A DNA stretch of 64,000 nucleotides from Phaffia rhodozyma (Eukaryota > Basidiomycota > Tremellomycetes > Cystofilobasidiales > Mrakiaceae): NCBI GenBank assembly GCA_014706385.1, contig JACGZH010000010.1, forward strand, positions 248,001 through 312,000. The letters are read 5' to 3'. Shown here piece by piece: positions 1 through 11,113 of this stretch (positions are counted from its first letter, which is position 1; every line of letters begins with the position of its first letter). The notes under the pieces are model-generated. The model did not search any database and was not told the origin of the DNA. It saw nothing but the letters and a program-made list of their open reading frames with translations. A program made the translations under genes and the position numbers.

Positions 1-125
1 ATCGCGCGTTATGTATTAGAGGCAGAGAGTACATACATCCAGACCTTCTGACGAGTATCCAGACTCTCCTATAAAAATTCCTCTACAGCTCTGTCGACTC
101 ATGATTATGATATTTGGAGATGATT

Positions 126-338
126 TCAGCATATAGACGAAAGCTCGAGAGAAGGAAAAGATTTCGAGTAGGGAGTATAATCAGTGACCTTTATAGGATG
201 AATTAGCAGATCCTCAATGACCCAATCTTCGTCGGTCTCCAATTTAAGGCTCAGCTTGTCGACAAGGAACCTAAAGAGACCAAAGAAGTAGCCCAAAGGA
301 ACCAACAATAAGCCTAGTACTATAAGAATAGCGAGCAT
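126..338 (-). CDS. possible small membrane protein (70 aa, uncertain)
   Basis: An open frame on the minus strand begins with ATG at 338 and ends at 126. The first 25 residues are strongly hydrophobic (start MLAILIVLGLLLVPLGYFFG), followed by a charged stretch with LETDEDWVIEDLLIHPIK, so a one-pass membrane protein is conceivable. It lies head-to-head with the GHITM-like gene starting at 613, which would give a shared promoter. The last 20 residues look less protein-like, and an intron after LLIHPIK leading out of the window cannot be excluded; it could then be the first exon of a longer gene. I do not recognise a family. A chance ORF is quite possible. Confidence 0.28.
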   Translation of the reverse strand: MLAILIVLGLLLVPLGYFFGLFRFLVDKLSLKLETDEDWVIEDLLIHPIKVTDYTPYSKSFPSLELSSIC

Positions 339-526
339 GGTGTTTATTGAAGAGAGAGAAAGATAGATGAGGACAAAGATCAATGGAAAGGTCAAGGGAA
401 AGCCCGAGGAATGAGAGCAGGTATAAATGAGTTGGGCCGTAGCTGACTAAGCGAGGTTTCCATGACGTGGCCTTTTTTTCCACTTCAGCCGTTCTGCCCA
501 TCAACCACCATAACCACCACCAACAT

Positions 527-557
527 CGACGACGACGACGACGACGACAACAACAAC
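527..557. repeat. CGA/CAA trinucleotide microsatellite in 5' leader
   Basis: About seven CGA/GAC units run directly into ACAACAACAAC. The tract lies just upstream of the start codon at 613 of the GHITM-like gene, within its probable 5' untranslated leader. Surrounding bases (CACCACCAACATC, CAACACCATC) are also CA-rich. Upstream frames through it give Arg/His/Gln-rich low-complexity peptides that I do not consider real. Confidence 0.6.
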
Positions 558-612
558 ATCACCCTCAACACCATCTTCATCTTAATCACAACCACAATCA
601 AAAATCATTAAC

Positions 613-1965
613 ATGCTCAAGCTACACCCCCTTGCTTCGCAAATTTTCAGATCAACAGCTTCCCGCACGTTCTCCACTTGCAATTCAACATCCGTCCCAC
701 TTCGGTCGCCACTGATCAGACAGCTTCAGGCTCTGCCGAAACACCCTAATGGCAAGAGATGGAGCTCTTACAACCCCGGTGCCGGTTTTAGTGCTGCTCC
801 TGGAGGCCCCATTGCCTTTGACTGGAAGAAAGCAGCTGTTGCTGGAGCCGTCGTGGCTGGAGCTATGGTTGGAACTAACTGTAAGCCGTTTCTTCGTTAT
901 TGTTCGCCAACGTCAAATTCATGATTCCTTACCTCGATCGTATCTTTGAATCAAGTTGTACTCAATCGAGAAACTCGAGGAGGTTTTACTCCCTTTGAGC
1001 GAGAGCATTTGAACTCTACTTTCAAATACACGTGAGTTTCATACTCCTATCCTCGTCTGATTCGCCCCATATAGCCGACTGTTTAGCTGACAAGTAATGG
1101 CATTTGTGTCTTCCGATCATTCTGATTTTCTAAGTGGATTGGGCCTAACGATGACGTCCCTAGGAGCTTACTCACTACACAAGTACGGAATCTCTACTAG
1201 GATCATGCAGGCCAACCCATGGGTCGTTCTCGGCGTGGGTCTCGTCGGAGGTATTGGTTCCATGTATGCTTGCATCAGCACGAGTCCAGAGAGTAAGCTT
1301 TGTTTTATACCTTTCACTACGCCTCGAGCCATCTTCTATCTGGTTTGATGTTCTGATTCCTCATTCGGTCATCTTTCTCTCTAGATCACGTCCAGAAAAT
1401 GGCTTTCTTCAGTACTTTCCAAGCTTTTCAGGCTGTCTCAATCGCCCCACTCTTCTTCTTTAGTCCCGCCCTTCTTGCTAGAGCTGGACTTTACACCCTT
1501 GGCGTTGTTGGTTCCCTTGCTTACGTTGGAGCTACCGCAAGAGAAGACAAGTATCTCTACCTAGGTGGACCTCTGTTGGCTGGTATTGCTGTAGTCGCTC
1601 TCTCCTCGCTTGCTCCGATGATTCTGCCCAGGACGGCATTGCGCACTTTGGCCGTCACTGAGTCGCTTTCCCTTTACGGAGGGCTCGCTGTGTTCGGTGG
1701 ATGCATCTTGTATGATACTCAGAAGATTTTGGCCCACGCTAGAATGGCGGCTATGGGTCGACACAGGGCTGACCCGGTCGGAGAGTCAATTTCCCTTGAG
1801 TTGGACACGTTAAACATGTAAGAACATGCTGTTCCTTTTCACAGCAGCTCGTCTCCATGTAATTTTGCCACTGATCCTCTACTCGGGCCTTGTTCTGCCT
1901 TCTTTCATAGTTTCATTCGAATGGTTCAGATCCTCGCCATGCAGCAAAACGGCAAGAGACGATAA
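613..1965 (+). CDS. mitochondrial Bax-inhibitor-1 family protein (GHITM/TMBIM5-like)
   Basis: Five exons join cleanly: 613-880, 956-1031, 1135-1292, 1385-1817 and 1911-1965, giving 329 residues. The N-terminus is rich in Arg, Ser and hydrophobic residues with few acidic ones, as expected for a mitochondrial presequence. Exon 2 encodes the family signature NRETRGGFTPFEREHLNSTF, followed by several membrane helices (GLGLTMTSLGAYS, ANPWVVLGVGLVGG, SIAPLFFFSPALL, LYLGGPLLAGIAVVAL, LSLYGGLAVFGGCILYDTQ) and the late ILYDTQKIL motif typical of the BI-1 superfamily. Length agrees with animal GHITM (about 345). In animals this inner-membrane protein maintains cristae and cytochrome c retention and has been proposed as a cation/proton exchanger; the role here is inferred by homology. 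All splice phases are consistent, so the gene looks intact. Confidence 0.9.
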
Positions 1966-2198
1966 AGCCACTTCTTTAGTTGTCTTTACATATTGTCCTT
2001 GTACATATATCCTTTATATAAACAATCCTTGCTCCTAACAGATCATATGCACATTCGTCTGTCTTGCCGTTCTTAATCTCCTGATACAGCAGATAGCTTT
2101 TTCTCTTTTACAATGAAATTCTTGTACGAGGTTGGTATATGTAAGAGCGAACAATCCAAACTCAGAGGCCGGGATAACCATTCACCACTACTACCGCC

Positions 2199-3549
2199 TT
2201 ACCTGGACTTCTTCCCGGTCGAACCCATCCCTATTGCTTCTCTAAACCATTCTCTCCGGCCGACTTTCTCCGCAATATCTAATAGATCCTTGACCTCATC
2301 CAACTCGATCAGACCAGGTTTCCCCTCATTCAAGAGTTTATGCTCGTTGAGAGGCTGGGAAGAGGATTGGATAGATTGAGAGGTTGATTCAGACAGGGAT
2401 GCGCTTTGACTATTGTGCATGTAGGGGGAATAGGAGGGGGGATAGAGAGATTCGGCTGTAAGATGGTGAAATTCGAGATATTTGAGACTCTGCATCGAGC
2501 GTCACGTCGGACACAATCATTCAGCATCTTGTTCTCATAAGTAAGATCTACAAACAAGAGAGTAGCAGAACTAAAAACATACTCGAACTCCTTCCAAAAA
2601 CTTTGCCAGATCCTCTTTACTCCCAATCTCGTACAACAGTATCCCAGGTCGACCGGATTTTACAAAGCCGCTTGCTCCTGATGATGTTGCTAATGCTTTA
2701 AGTTTACGAAGTTTTGGTTGGTTCACGATATCTGCTCATTCGCACATAGGTGTAAGCTTAAGCTGACATAACGCTTGGTATGATCATGGAAGAAGACGGA
2801 AAGAACGAACGGTGCATTTTTGAAACACATATCAAAGCATCTCTAACTCTAAACATCTCCACCTGATCTTCCGCCGATCCTCCCAGTCCTTCCCCTTTGT
2901 CAGCGACCCTCTTGGCTTCAGAAGATGATGTAGAGCCGAGAGTTCTCGAGCTTGGAATATACTCTTGACCGAGTGTCTTGATTTCCTCTACAAGTTGGAG
3001 GATCACACTCGTCGGATCGTCTTCGTCGATGATGACCGTCGGACTGGAAACACCTGTTGAACCAAGAGATGACGTTGCTGTTGTTGGCAATTGGTCTGGG
3101 TAGACTGCAGAAAGAACACGACTCGACAGTTGCGAAAAGGAAGCATGAGAGAGCCAAGATGGCTCGAGCAAGGTAACTGAGGGGGCGAACGGAAAGCATT
3201 GTTGGCCGTGTTCTCTTTCTAAAGAAACTCTCGCTACGTCATCAGCATCCACTTTGTTCTCGTCTCTATTCGCACATATGCTTGTCAACCCGATCCTCAG
3301 TGAAAACTTGATATCCAGCTCAAGGGTATTGTCCTCTTCAATCAATCCAATGCGAAGGAGTAGTCTGATTTCATCCTGTACAGGAGTGGGCAAAGAATCG
3401 ATCGGTGACGAAAGAGAGCGTAGAATGGCAAGAGTCTCGGCCGACCCGGGAGAGAGGAGAAGTTCTGATGGAAGAGGAAACATTGATTGAAGAAGGTCGA
3501 TTGTGAGAAGATGAGCTTCAAGCTGAAGTGAATCGATATGAACCATCAT
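2199..3549 (-). CDS. RWD / DUF1115 domain protein (RWDD2-like)
   Basis: The start is taken as ATG at 3549 (MMVHIDSLQLEAHLL), because the frame further upstream opens only with a GTG and RWD proteins normally begin just before the LQLxxLLxxMFP helix, seen here as LLTIDLLQSMFP. The RWD domain occupies the first part. A later exon around 2590-2730 encodes KALATSSGASGFVKSGRPGI and LLYEIGSKEDLAKFLEGV, matching the GFxKPGxPGI core of the DUF1115 (Prp3 C-terminal-like) domain of RWDD2A/B proteins. The final exon runs to a stop at 2199 and carries a Ser/Gln-rich insert. No biochemical function is established for RWDD2. The intron between the first exon and the DUF1115 exon was not resolved exactly. 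Confidence 0.72.
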
Positions 3550-3741
3550 AGCTTCCCTTTTCGATGCTTGGTTTCCTCCTCTTCTCTTCAGCTGCTCCCA
3601 AGAGGTTGTTATAAGATGATGAACGGTCGATGGTATTCGCACGAACGCCTATATATCTCTAGCTTTTTTGCCCGTCAAATAACAGGCGCATTCATATGAC
3701 GAATTTGTGTTGTTCATATTAATCATACTAAATCAATCATA

Positions 3742-6553
3742 TCATGACTCTATTGGAGATACTGATGAGTTGACCTCATCAGTATCCGAAACATCCATTG
3801 GTCTTATCTTGCTCATCCACTCCTGAACTCGTTTGTTCACCGTGACGCTAGAGAAGTGCGAGGCCGAAAAATAACAAATCAGCGGGTCGCACGCAGAAAC
3901 ATGGGGATGGATAATTCGGAGAAGCGCCTTACTAGGTCGGATGGAAGTTTATCACTTGAAGACCAGCAAGAGACTTGGCTCTTGAAATAGCGACATATGC
4001 TTGACCTGAAGTCAGAAAAGGAAACAGTTGAGTTATGAAATGAACCCGAAAGAATTGGAGGATAGGGAGAGACATCGAGAGAGAGCTGACCCAAGGCAAA
4101 CATCTGTGCACAGTTGACTTGGACCCTATCGATGGTTTGTCCTTGGGCTTTGTGAATCGTCAAGGCGTAGCCGATTATCAGAGGAAGCTAGATATACAGA
4201 CAGATAGCGGTTTTATCAATGCTCCATAGACCTGAAATAAATTTTCTGAACATCCATAAGAAAGGCTTACCTGGTATCGAGCCACGATAGGCTCCACGCT
4301 CCCGGCCGTATTCCGCCTCCCTAATGTGAACAACCTTGGCTGAACGAAGTAGAGGTGACCATCTACGTTGATCACCGGAAACTTCATGGACTCGTCTTGC
4401 TCTAACATGGGCTCTAACATTTGCAAAACATTCGGCCGATCTCTGTGCAAATCACTTAATGAATCGTCGATCTTATATGCCGGTAAGAGTTGACGCAGAG
4501 TTTCATCTGTTCCTCGGTTGTTGTTATTTCCTAGTATATGGATCGACCGATCTCTAGAGTTGATCTCTTGGACCTCGGCGACAGTAAGGAAAGAATGTAC
4601 TGTTCCGAGCGTTCCGTTCACAACTCTGCCAGGGATCATGTTCTTTTGGGGCGGAGTCATAATGAGAGAGGATAGAAATAATGCATCAGGTCAGGACATG
4701 TAGGAAGTGTGGAGGTTCTTGAGGTTACAAAGAAAGCAGGTTTCACTAACCTGGATAACCATAATTTGGGCTTCATCAAGAATTTGATACTTGTATATGT
4801 CAATATAGTTCGTCGGTGTCTTAGAGTCTCAAATCAAGCGCAAGTAGGGTGGTAACAGTCACGTATACGAAAATCAGGACTGACCTCCAACCTTGAGGTC
4901 TAGTTTGTTCAGAGCTTGTGTTTTGAAATGACTCTCTGCATCTAACACGTCCACTAACCTGAAACGTCCGAGACCTATATCAGCTGAGAGGTCAACTGCC
5001 TGGTAGCGATACAGATCGTCTTTCAATTCAGTTAGACGTCTCAGGTTCTCTTTTTCAACCTGACGTCTCGTAGGAAGTCTGTTATTCTCAGTAAAACAGT
5101 CGGTTTGAGTGGGCTGAGATGATTTACTCTTAGCAAGATGAAAAATTAGGAAATACTGAACACGAACAATTTCATTACGTTCGACTCTTCCCATTGTTTG
5201 TGTTCTAAACTCTGAAAGAAATCGGTAGTATCAGGATCACATCTGCCTTCTCTGAGTTTGTTGAGATGTGAGATTAATTCGCTATCGGTTTGTCGGAAGA
5301 CTCTAGTAAGCTTGACGGCCTCGTCAACTACTTTGTCCCAGCTCTTAGCCTCAAAAGCATATTTGACCTCCGTTCGCTTCCTTCCCCATGAATCTCGGCC
5401 CTCAATTGGAGGTAACTGATAAAAATCACCAGTACTGTGCAGAAATGTTCGGACAGTATTTAGTGAGATCGAGTAGATTTTTGGCTACAGCGACAAAAAA
5501 TAACCGAGTTCTTACATGATCACCTGAAGGCCGCCGAAAACACGGGAGTCACCTCTGACGACTCGAGCAACTTCTTCCAGCTTATCAAACAAATTGCCAT
5601 CGATCATCGATACTGTTTGTATTCCGAAATGTAAGGATTGAACATTAGCCAATGTGTAAAAGTGCGAGTTAATCACGCGTACAGCACTATTGAGACGAAG
5701 AATGATCAAGCTAATATGAGCGAATAAGAGCGAGTGCACCTTCGTCTATGATCAACACATCGGCGTCCATCCACCGCTTCTTTGCCGTCTTCTGAGATGG
5801 TCTGTTGATGTTGTTCGCTAACACGTGCACTTCTTCCTGTCCCAAATTGATGCCCGCAAAGGAATGGACAGTTACTCCTCCGATATTCGAAGCAGATATC
5901 CCAGTAGATGAAGTAACAAAGACACTCTTTCCCTTCGCCTCCAGCTGTTTGACGATCTCAGATAACAAATAACTCTTCCCAGTTCCTGCTGAGCCGGTGA
6001 AGAACACATTGATGCTGACTCAAAGCGAGAGTATGTGTATAAACCAGTAGGACAGGGATTAAGGGAAATAGACGATAAGAATTAAGTGAGTTTCGGACAT
6101 TGTGGAATCAGAAGATGAATAAATTTCTCACCCAGTCCGAACGATCTTGTTCAGTAGAGCCGCTTGTTCATCCGACAATGTATGCTGTATTTCGTTCTTT
6201 ATCAAATGCAGCCCTTGAATTCCTTCTGCTAACGATGGTGATGCCTTTTGAGCATTGCTTGTGGAAGCTTGCTGGGATGGGTTTTTCCAGGGTTGAGTTC
6301 CATATGTCCGGCTTGATTGAGAGAATTGTCTTGAAGAGAACGAAGATGATGATGAGCATGATGATGATGATGGGGAACAAGCTGCGAAGGATAAGGGAGC
6401 TGATGATGGCAATAAGGTAATTCCTGAGCGGATACAGGTAGAAGATTGAACGTTCAATGTCGAGAGCGAGAGCATTCGCTTGGAAGAACGACGAGTAGAA
6501 GCCACACTCCTTGACGACCGATATGGCGCTCTGAAAAGAGAGTTTTGTAGCAT
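3742..6553 (-). CDS. PIF1: PIF1-type 5'-3' DNA helicase (mitochondrial/nuclear)
   Basis: Superfamily 1B DNA helicase of the Pif1 group, acting in mitochondrial DNA maintenance, telomerase removal and G-quadruplex unwinding in yeasts. The first exon (ATG at 6553) begins [19 protein letters not shown], a typical mitochondrial targeting sequence, followed by a Ser-rich stretch encoded by a GAT/GAG-like repeat near 6345-6375. Exon 2 carries Walker A ([15 protein letters not shown]) and Walker B (DADVLIIDE), which joins across an intron to [14 protein letters not shown] and VKLTRVFRQ motifs follow near 5250-5440, then a late [24 protein letters not shown] and a final VNKRVQEWM block. A frame-consistent stop lies at 3742. 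About eight or more introns. Catalytic motifs look intact. It is followed in tandem by the RWDD2-like gene. Confidence 0.9.
3758..3786. other. perfect 12-bp inverted repeat, 5-nt loop
   Basis: GATACTGATGAG at 3758-3769 is the exact reverse complement of CTCATCAGTATC at 3775-3786, with TTGAC between. It overlaps the last codons of the PIF1-like gene, just before the stop at 3742. In RNA it would form a stable 12-bp hairpin around the end of the coding sequence. Confidence 0.8.
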
Positions 6554-6803
6554 GGCCGTTGTGTCACAAAAAGAGAATGCAGACTGATGGGTGATCTGAT
6601 GATGATCGATGGATAAGAGTGGAAAGTGGGATGAGGATTACATGCCAATTTCCGGGTGGCGAAGCACGCGTTCAGAGAATTCTCATTCACATATCAAGCC
6701 GCGTCCAGATCAAGAAGAAAATGACACTCATTTAAAATCGTGATAAAACATATGTATATACTAATCTCTTTCTGTTTCTCATTCTCTCCTCTTCAAACAG
6801 ATA

Positions 6804-9800
6804 TTACAATACGGGAGCGTCGCCGCCCACCAGATCCATCTGATCGATAATCTTCCCACTCTCGGTGTGCTTGTATGTGCTGATGCGCTCACCAAACTCG
6901 GAGATATCAAAAATCCGGAATCTTCGTTCAAATCTTGGTGAATTCGAAGACAAGAGGCAGAGACAAAGGAACACGTAAGAAGCCATGTGCAAAAGAGATA
7001 GAGCTCGTACTGAACAAACATACCCTATCCGTCCGTACCCAGCTAACAAGAGGGAGGCAAATTACGATTGATCCAGATGAGTAGGAATTATGGATTTCTT
7101 GAATAAATGGCCTGACTCACAATACGATCCTCCTCCTCCAAAACACATCCAAATCCCTTGAATTCTTCTACAATTCTCAGCCTGTGTATTGGCAGCGATA
7201 ATTCCGTTAGATATCGGCTGAGTTACTTATTCAGAAGATATGGAGAAATCATGGCTTACGATGTGAACATGCTGAATCGATAATCACCGGAGCATAGCGA
7301 ATCATTGATTAATCTCATGTGCATGCATCAGCTTTCGGATGAGACGAGGGGCAGCGTTAACTCACTCCATTGCTAATTACCCTGACCTCATTCATCTCCT
7401 TTTTGTTCTTTCCTATCTTTCCAGTAGTAGCCTGTTTGATACCATTCTCGAAGAATCCAGAGTTGACACTAGATGATCCACCTGTGTCCAAGAGGAGCCC
7501 AGTATCAAGGGGAACACCAGTGTCTGGGTCGAGGTCCGCCGGGCTTGAGAGTGCGTAGATATGTTCATGGATTAGAAAATGGTTTGAAAAGATGCAGAGC
7601 GAAACAGAGAATGCTCACTTAATGTGTTCTGGAAGCGGGATATGAAAGAACATCCTGTTTATTTGATATACCCAATATCAAGAACCGTCAGTGTTAGGAA
7701 GGATTTGATCCTTAAGTAGGAATTATCACTCACAGCGCATTTGGCTTGACTAGCGTCCTCTCGCCAGTGTTTATCTGCCTTGTTCTCTTGGGTCCTCCTC
7801 TTTTTCTCTTGGTCCAGATGCCTTCTAGGTCACTGGCGGTGTCTGGTTGAAATGGTCGCTCGATCAACCCTATTTTCGACGATGTGGACAAGTACCAATC
7901 TATTTGGGATTGCTACAGAACCAAGACAATACCATACCAATATTGGTTACAGTTGATTGCACAAATGTAGCAAGCGCAGCTACTCACCTTGATGTAGTCA
8001 TATCCAGTGGTTTTCTGGAATACGCTTGTTGCCTTCTGATAAGACCCCGAATCAATCATGTAGATCGAAGCCAGATGTGTCTTCGAACTAGTATGAAAGA
8101 CCATCATCCCGTGTGGACTTCAGTTGATAGCGTACTGAAACATCTGACTAGAACTCAACTTACGGGTCATGAGAGTATACTTTGAGTAGATAATTACCGA
8201 CCTAGATGAAAGAATGACCCACATCAACGAAGAGATGATGGGTTGAATCATGAACTTCATGCTCAAGAAACAGAATATGAATGCTGATACGACTCACACC
8301 ATCGACATCCTTATCACCCGCGATGGATACTGAATACGGCATCCGAGAGATTGCGCTCATCAATTCTTTTCGCGAGAGATCATTCTCACTGGAGGACAAA
8401 ATGAACGAAACGACCCAAGAGAAGGGAGTGGGTCAGTAGAAAATCAAATTTGTATAGCCACATATATGAGAAACATGCTTACTCGTCATGGTTTCCAAAC
8501 ACCAGCGCCCATGGTCTTCATCCGCTAAAGAAGATCAGTCAATGCGCACAATTATGAGACATGGATGTCGTACGACCGAAAAAAAGTACTGACATTTTCC
8601 GATCGATCACCGGCTTCGCGAATCTGTATTGTTGTGAAACAATGAGTGATCATCTCTAGAGCAACATGGACAGAAACAAGACGTACTTCGAAAGAACACT
8701 CATCGAGTCCCAACTGGTTTGCTGGCCGTTTAGCTTATGGAAAGAACTTCACCGATTAATAGATATGTCCACGAGAACAAAGAGGAATCCAAAGTTAGAA
8801 CTCTCACTTGGTCTCCAGAGAAAATCACCATGTCAGGTGTTTCTGCATCCAACACGGAATCTAGTAACAAAGCTGAATCAACATCTCCGACGCAAGGTGT
8901 TTTTTCCGTATCCTTGCAGACCCTGTGTACACAAACCGAGTTATCTCAGACAAACTGATGAGCCCCAGAAAATTAAGTATAAAAACATCAAACAAGGCGC
9001 CTACCCAACTCCAGTAGAATAGTGCAGGTCGGCGACTTGCATGATCCTGAACGTCCCATTCGCATGGAATCGAAGCTCAGGCTTAGGAGGAAGAGCTAAA
9101 GTTCAAGAATGAACAAGTATGGATTTAGTCGTTATGTGAGTATGAGAACGTAGAGCAATTCGTTAGGGGAAGAAGACAGATTAGTTCTCACGCTTGATAC
9201 CCATACGAACGACCAAGGATTGTGTTTCAGGGAATCGCTTAGTTCCTTCTTTGATAGGCGGCTCGATCCTCTTGAACCCCCACCAAGGCTATAAAACTTC
9301 GTGTGTCAGTCCGACTTGTAAGAACATAGACTTGATATGAAGTGAGAAAAGTCTGAGGAACATAACAAACGCTGGCGTCTCCCCACAGGATATCAATCTC
9401 AGTAATGACATCAGCTTCTTGAAATTCAGCCTCATCTTGAATCGAGTCGTCCAATCCGTCAAAAGCACCTGGAACAGCTTGAAGTTTGTAGGCTAGAGAG
9501 AGTCCAGAAAGCGCAGGCCAGGAACCGGAAGTTAAATCGTCTCCTGTAGACTTAGTATAAGATGGTGGAGGTGGGCCGCTAGATGGGATGATCTTGAGAG
9601 ACGTGATGTACGGAACTGTGCAAGAAATGCTATGAGCTCATCAGACTACCTTGAGAAGGAGAATCTCAATAGAAAGAACCGGGATAGATTGACAGAGACC
9701 TACCATCAAACCGACGAGACCGGCGGTAATATATATAGGAATACCAAATTCCACTTCGTTTGTTGATGTCTTTATCGACTCGCACCCATTTTCCGAGACG

Positions 9801-10401
9801 AGAATCCTGAGCTGGTGTAGAAGCAGGCGCACAGTAATCCGTAAACCCTTGCCAAGGAGCTTCAGCAAGTTCATAAACGGTAGGGCGGGTATCATCGTAA
9901 GTTTCCACTCATTCGGTATCAATATGAAGAAGAAGTACTAGACCTACGAAATATACAAGTCTTGACTGAACATCCTCAAATCGAGACCAGATTTCTCAAC
10001 AGGTGTCAACCATTATTTCGAGCCTGCTATTAAATATCATGAATCATTGACTTGCCTATGATTTCAGTCAATCCGGTCTTGTGCATTAACAGTGGGTCCC
10101 ACACATCCAAAGGTAGAGATTCGTCTACTCCTTCTATATCTCCCTCCGCTTCAGGATCAGAAATCGATCCGTTTGTCTGGCTAATATTTCCAGCTGTCGA
10201 TAATGCCGGTTTAGATTCTAGCTCTACGACGTCCCAATTTTGCCAACCGATCTTGTGATTCTTGGGTTGAGCAACTGGATGGACAAGCACAAAGTACGAG
10301 GAGAGAAGAAGTACGAAGAATATCGAGAGAACCAAAGGAAAGGCAAACGTCCGGAGATAAAGAAAGAAAGGAGTCCGGAGCCTTGGATCTTGTCGTCTCA
10401 T
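6804..10401 (-). CDS. Dcr2-like metallophosphoesterase with N-terminal membrane anchor
   Basis: Calcineurin-like phosphoesterase of the fungal Dcr2 group; yeast DCR2 affects cell-cycle start and dampens the unfolded-protein response. ATG at 10401 opens MRRQDPRL followed by a hydrophobic segment (LRTFAFPLVLSIFFVLLLSS), suggesting a type II membrane protein. Downstream exons contain KWVRVDKDINKR and WWGFKRI (family N-terminal domain), then the metal-site motifs in order: MQVADLHYSTG (D-x-H), VIFSGDQ (GD), VFGNHDE (GNHD/E) and, after an intron near 7245-7335, NGHVHI (G-H-x-H). FGGGGSY and AGYGRIGY follow, and the last exon is RFRIFDISEFGERISTYK, ending at 6804. All metal ligands appear present, so it should be catalytically competent. 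More than ten short introns. The exact substrate is unknown. Confidence 0.85.
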
Positions 10402-11113
10402 CGTGATTGATGCTCAAGATAGGGAGAGATATAGATCGCCCTTAGAAAGCCTAAACACCTCGGTAATAATTCAGCGTGAGGTCAGAAAGGGGTAAATAGT
10501 TTAGATATACCGATTCGATATATCGGGGTTGTAGTTCAGGTGATGAAGAGTTGGTGACAGTGACCGGTTTGAAGAAACAGGAGAGATGAAATGGTTTAGT
10601 CGTGATAGTGATAGAGGAAGCTATCGGTAGGTAAAGCGGTGTAACCACGTGATGGTGATGATCAGATAAGAATAAGCCTGTCTGTTGAGTGCCATCTGAA
10701 TCTTCGCCGTAGGTATGATGAACTCGTCAGGTACAGATAGTGTACAAACAACCGAAGGACCAATCCAGATTAGAACTTCCCCTCTTCGCCCGAGGGATGT
10801 TGGTCTCAACAACAGACATGAGTATTCGATGACAGTCTATGTATTAAGTTGATCAGACTATCTATGCGAAATCGTTACAGATGCTGCGCGTCGACAGATC
10901 CTCATCCAGAAATATTCATTGAGCATCAGACGAGTTAACACAACACAGTTCGTCTAGGTCAGCATAGTCGCGGTGTGATCTGTCTCGAATATCTGTTCTG
11001 AGAATACAGCCATAAATATCCGACTATTCTTACTGACTAACTCTCAAGTTTGCATGATGAAAGTACAAGACAGTTGTTGCTCATAGGGACGCAGTGTGAG
11101 AGAAATCCTCATT
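10402..11113. other. intergenic, promoter side of the Dcr2-like gene
   Basis: About 710 bp between the end of the EAF-like gene and the start of the Dcr2-like gene, both on the minus strand. Short frames here (for example 10451-10648 and 10621-10812) have no family resemblance. A CACGTG E-box sits near 10647. I see no tRNA or repeat. Confidence 0.5.

Noticed and set aside
1561..1764. Minus-strand ORF inside the GHITM-like gene
   Set aside because: It lies fully antisense to a well-supported coding exon and has no family features.
3550..3642. Upstream extension of the RWDD2-like gene to 3642
   Set aside because: The frame there opens with GTG, not ATG; MMVHIDS at 3549 matches the usual RWD start.
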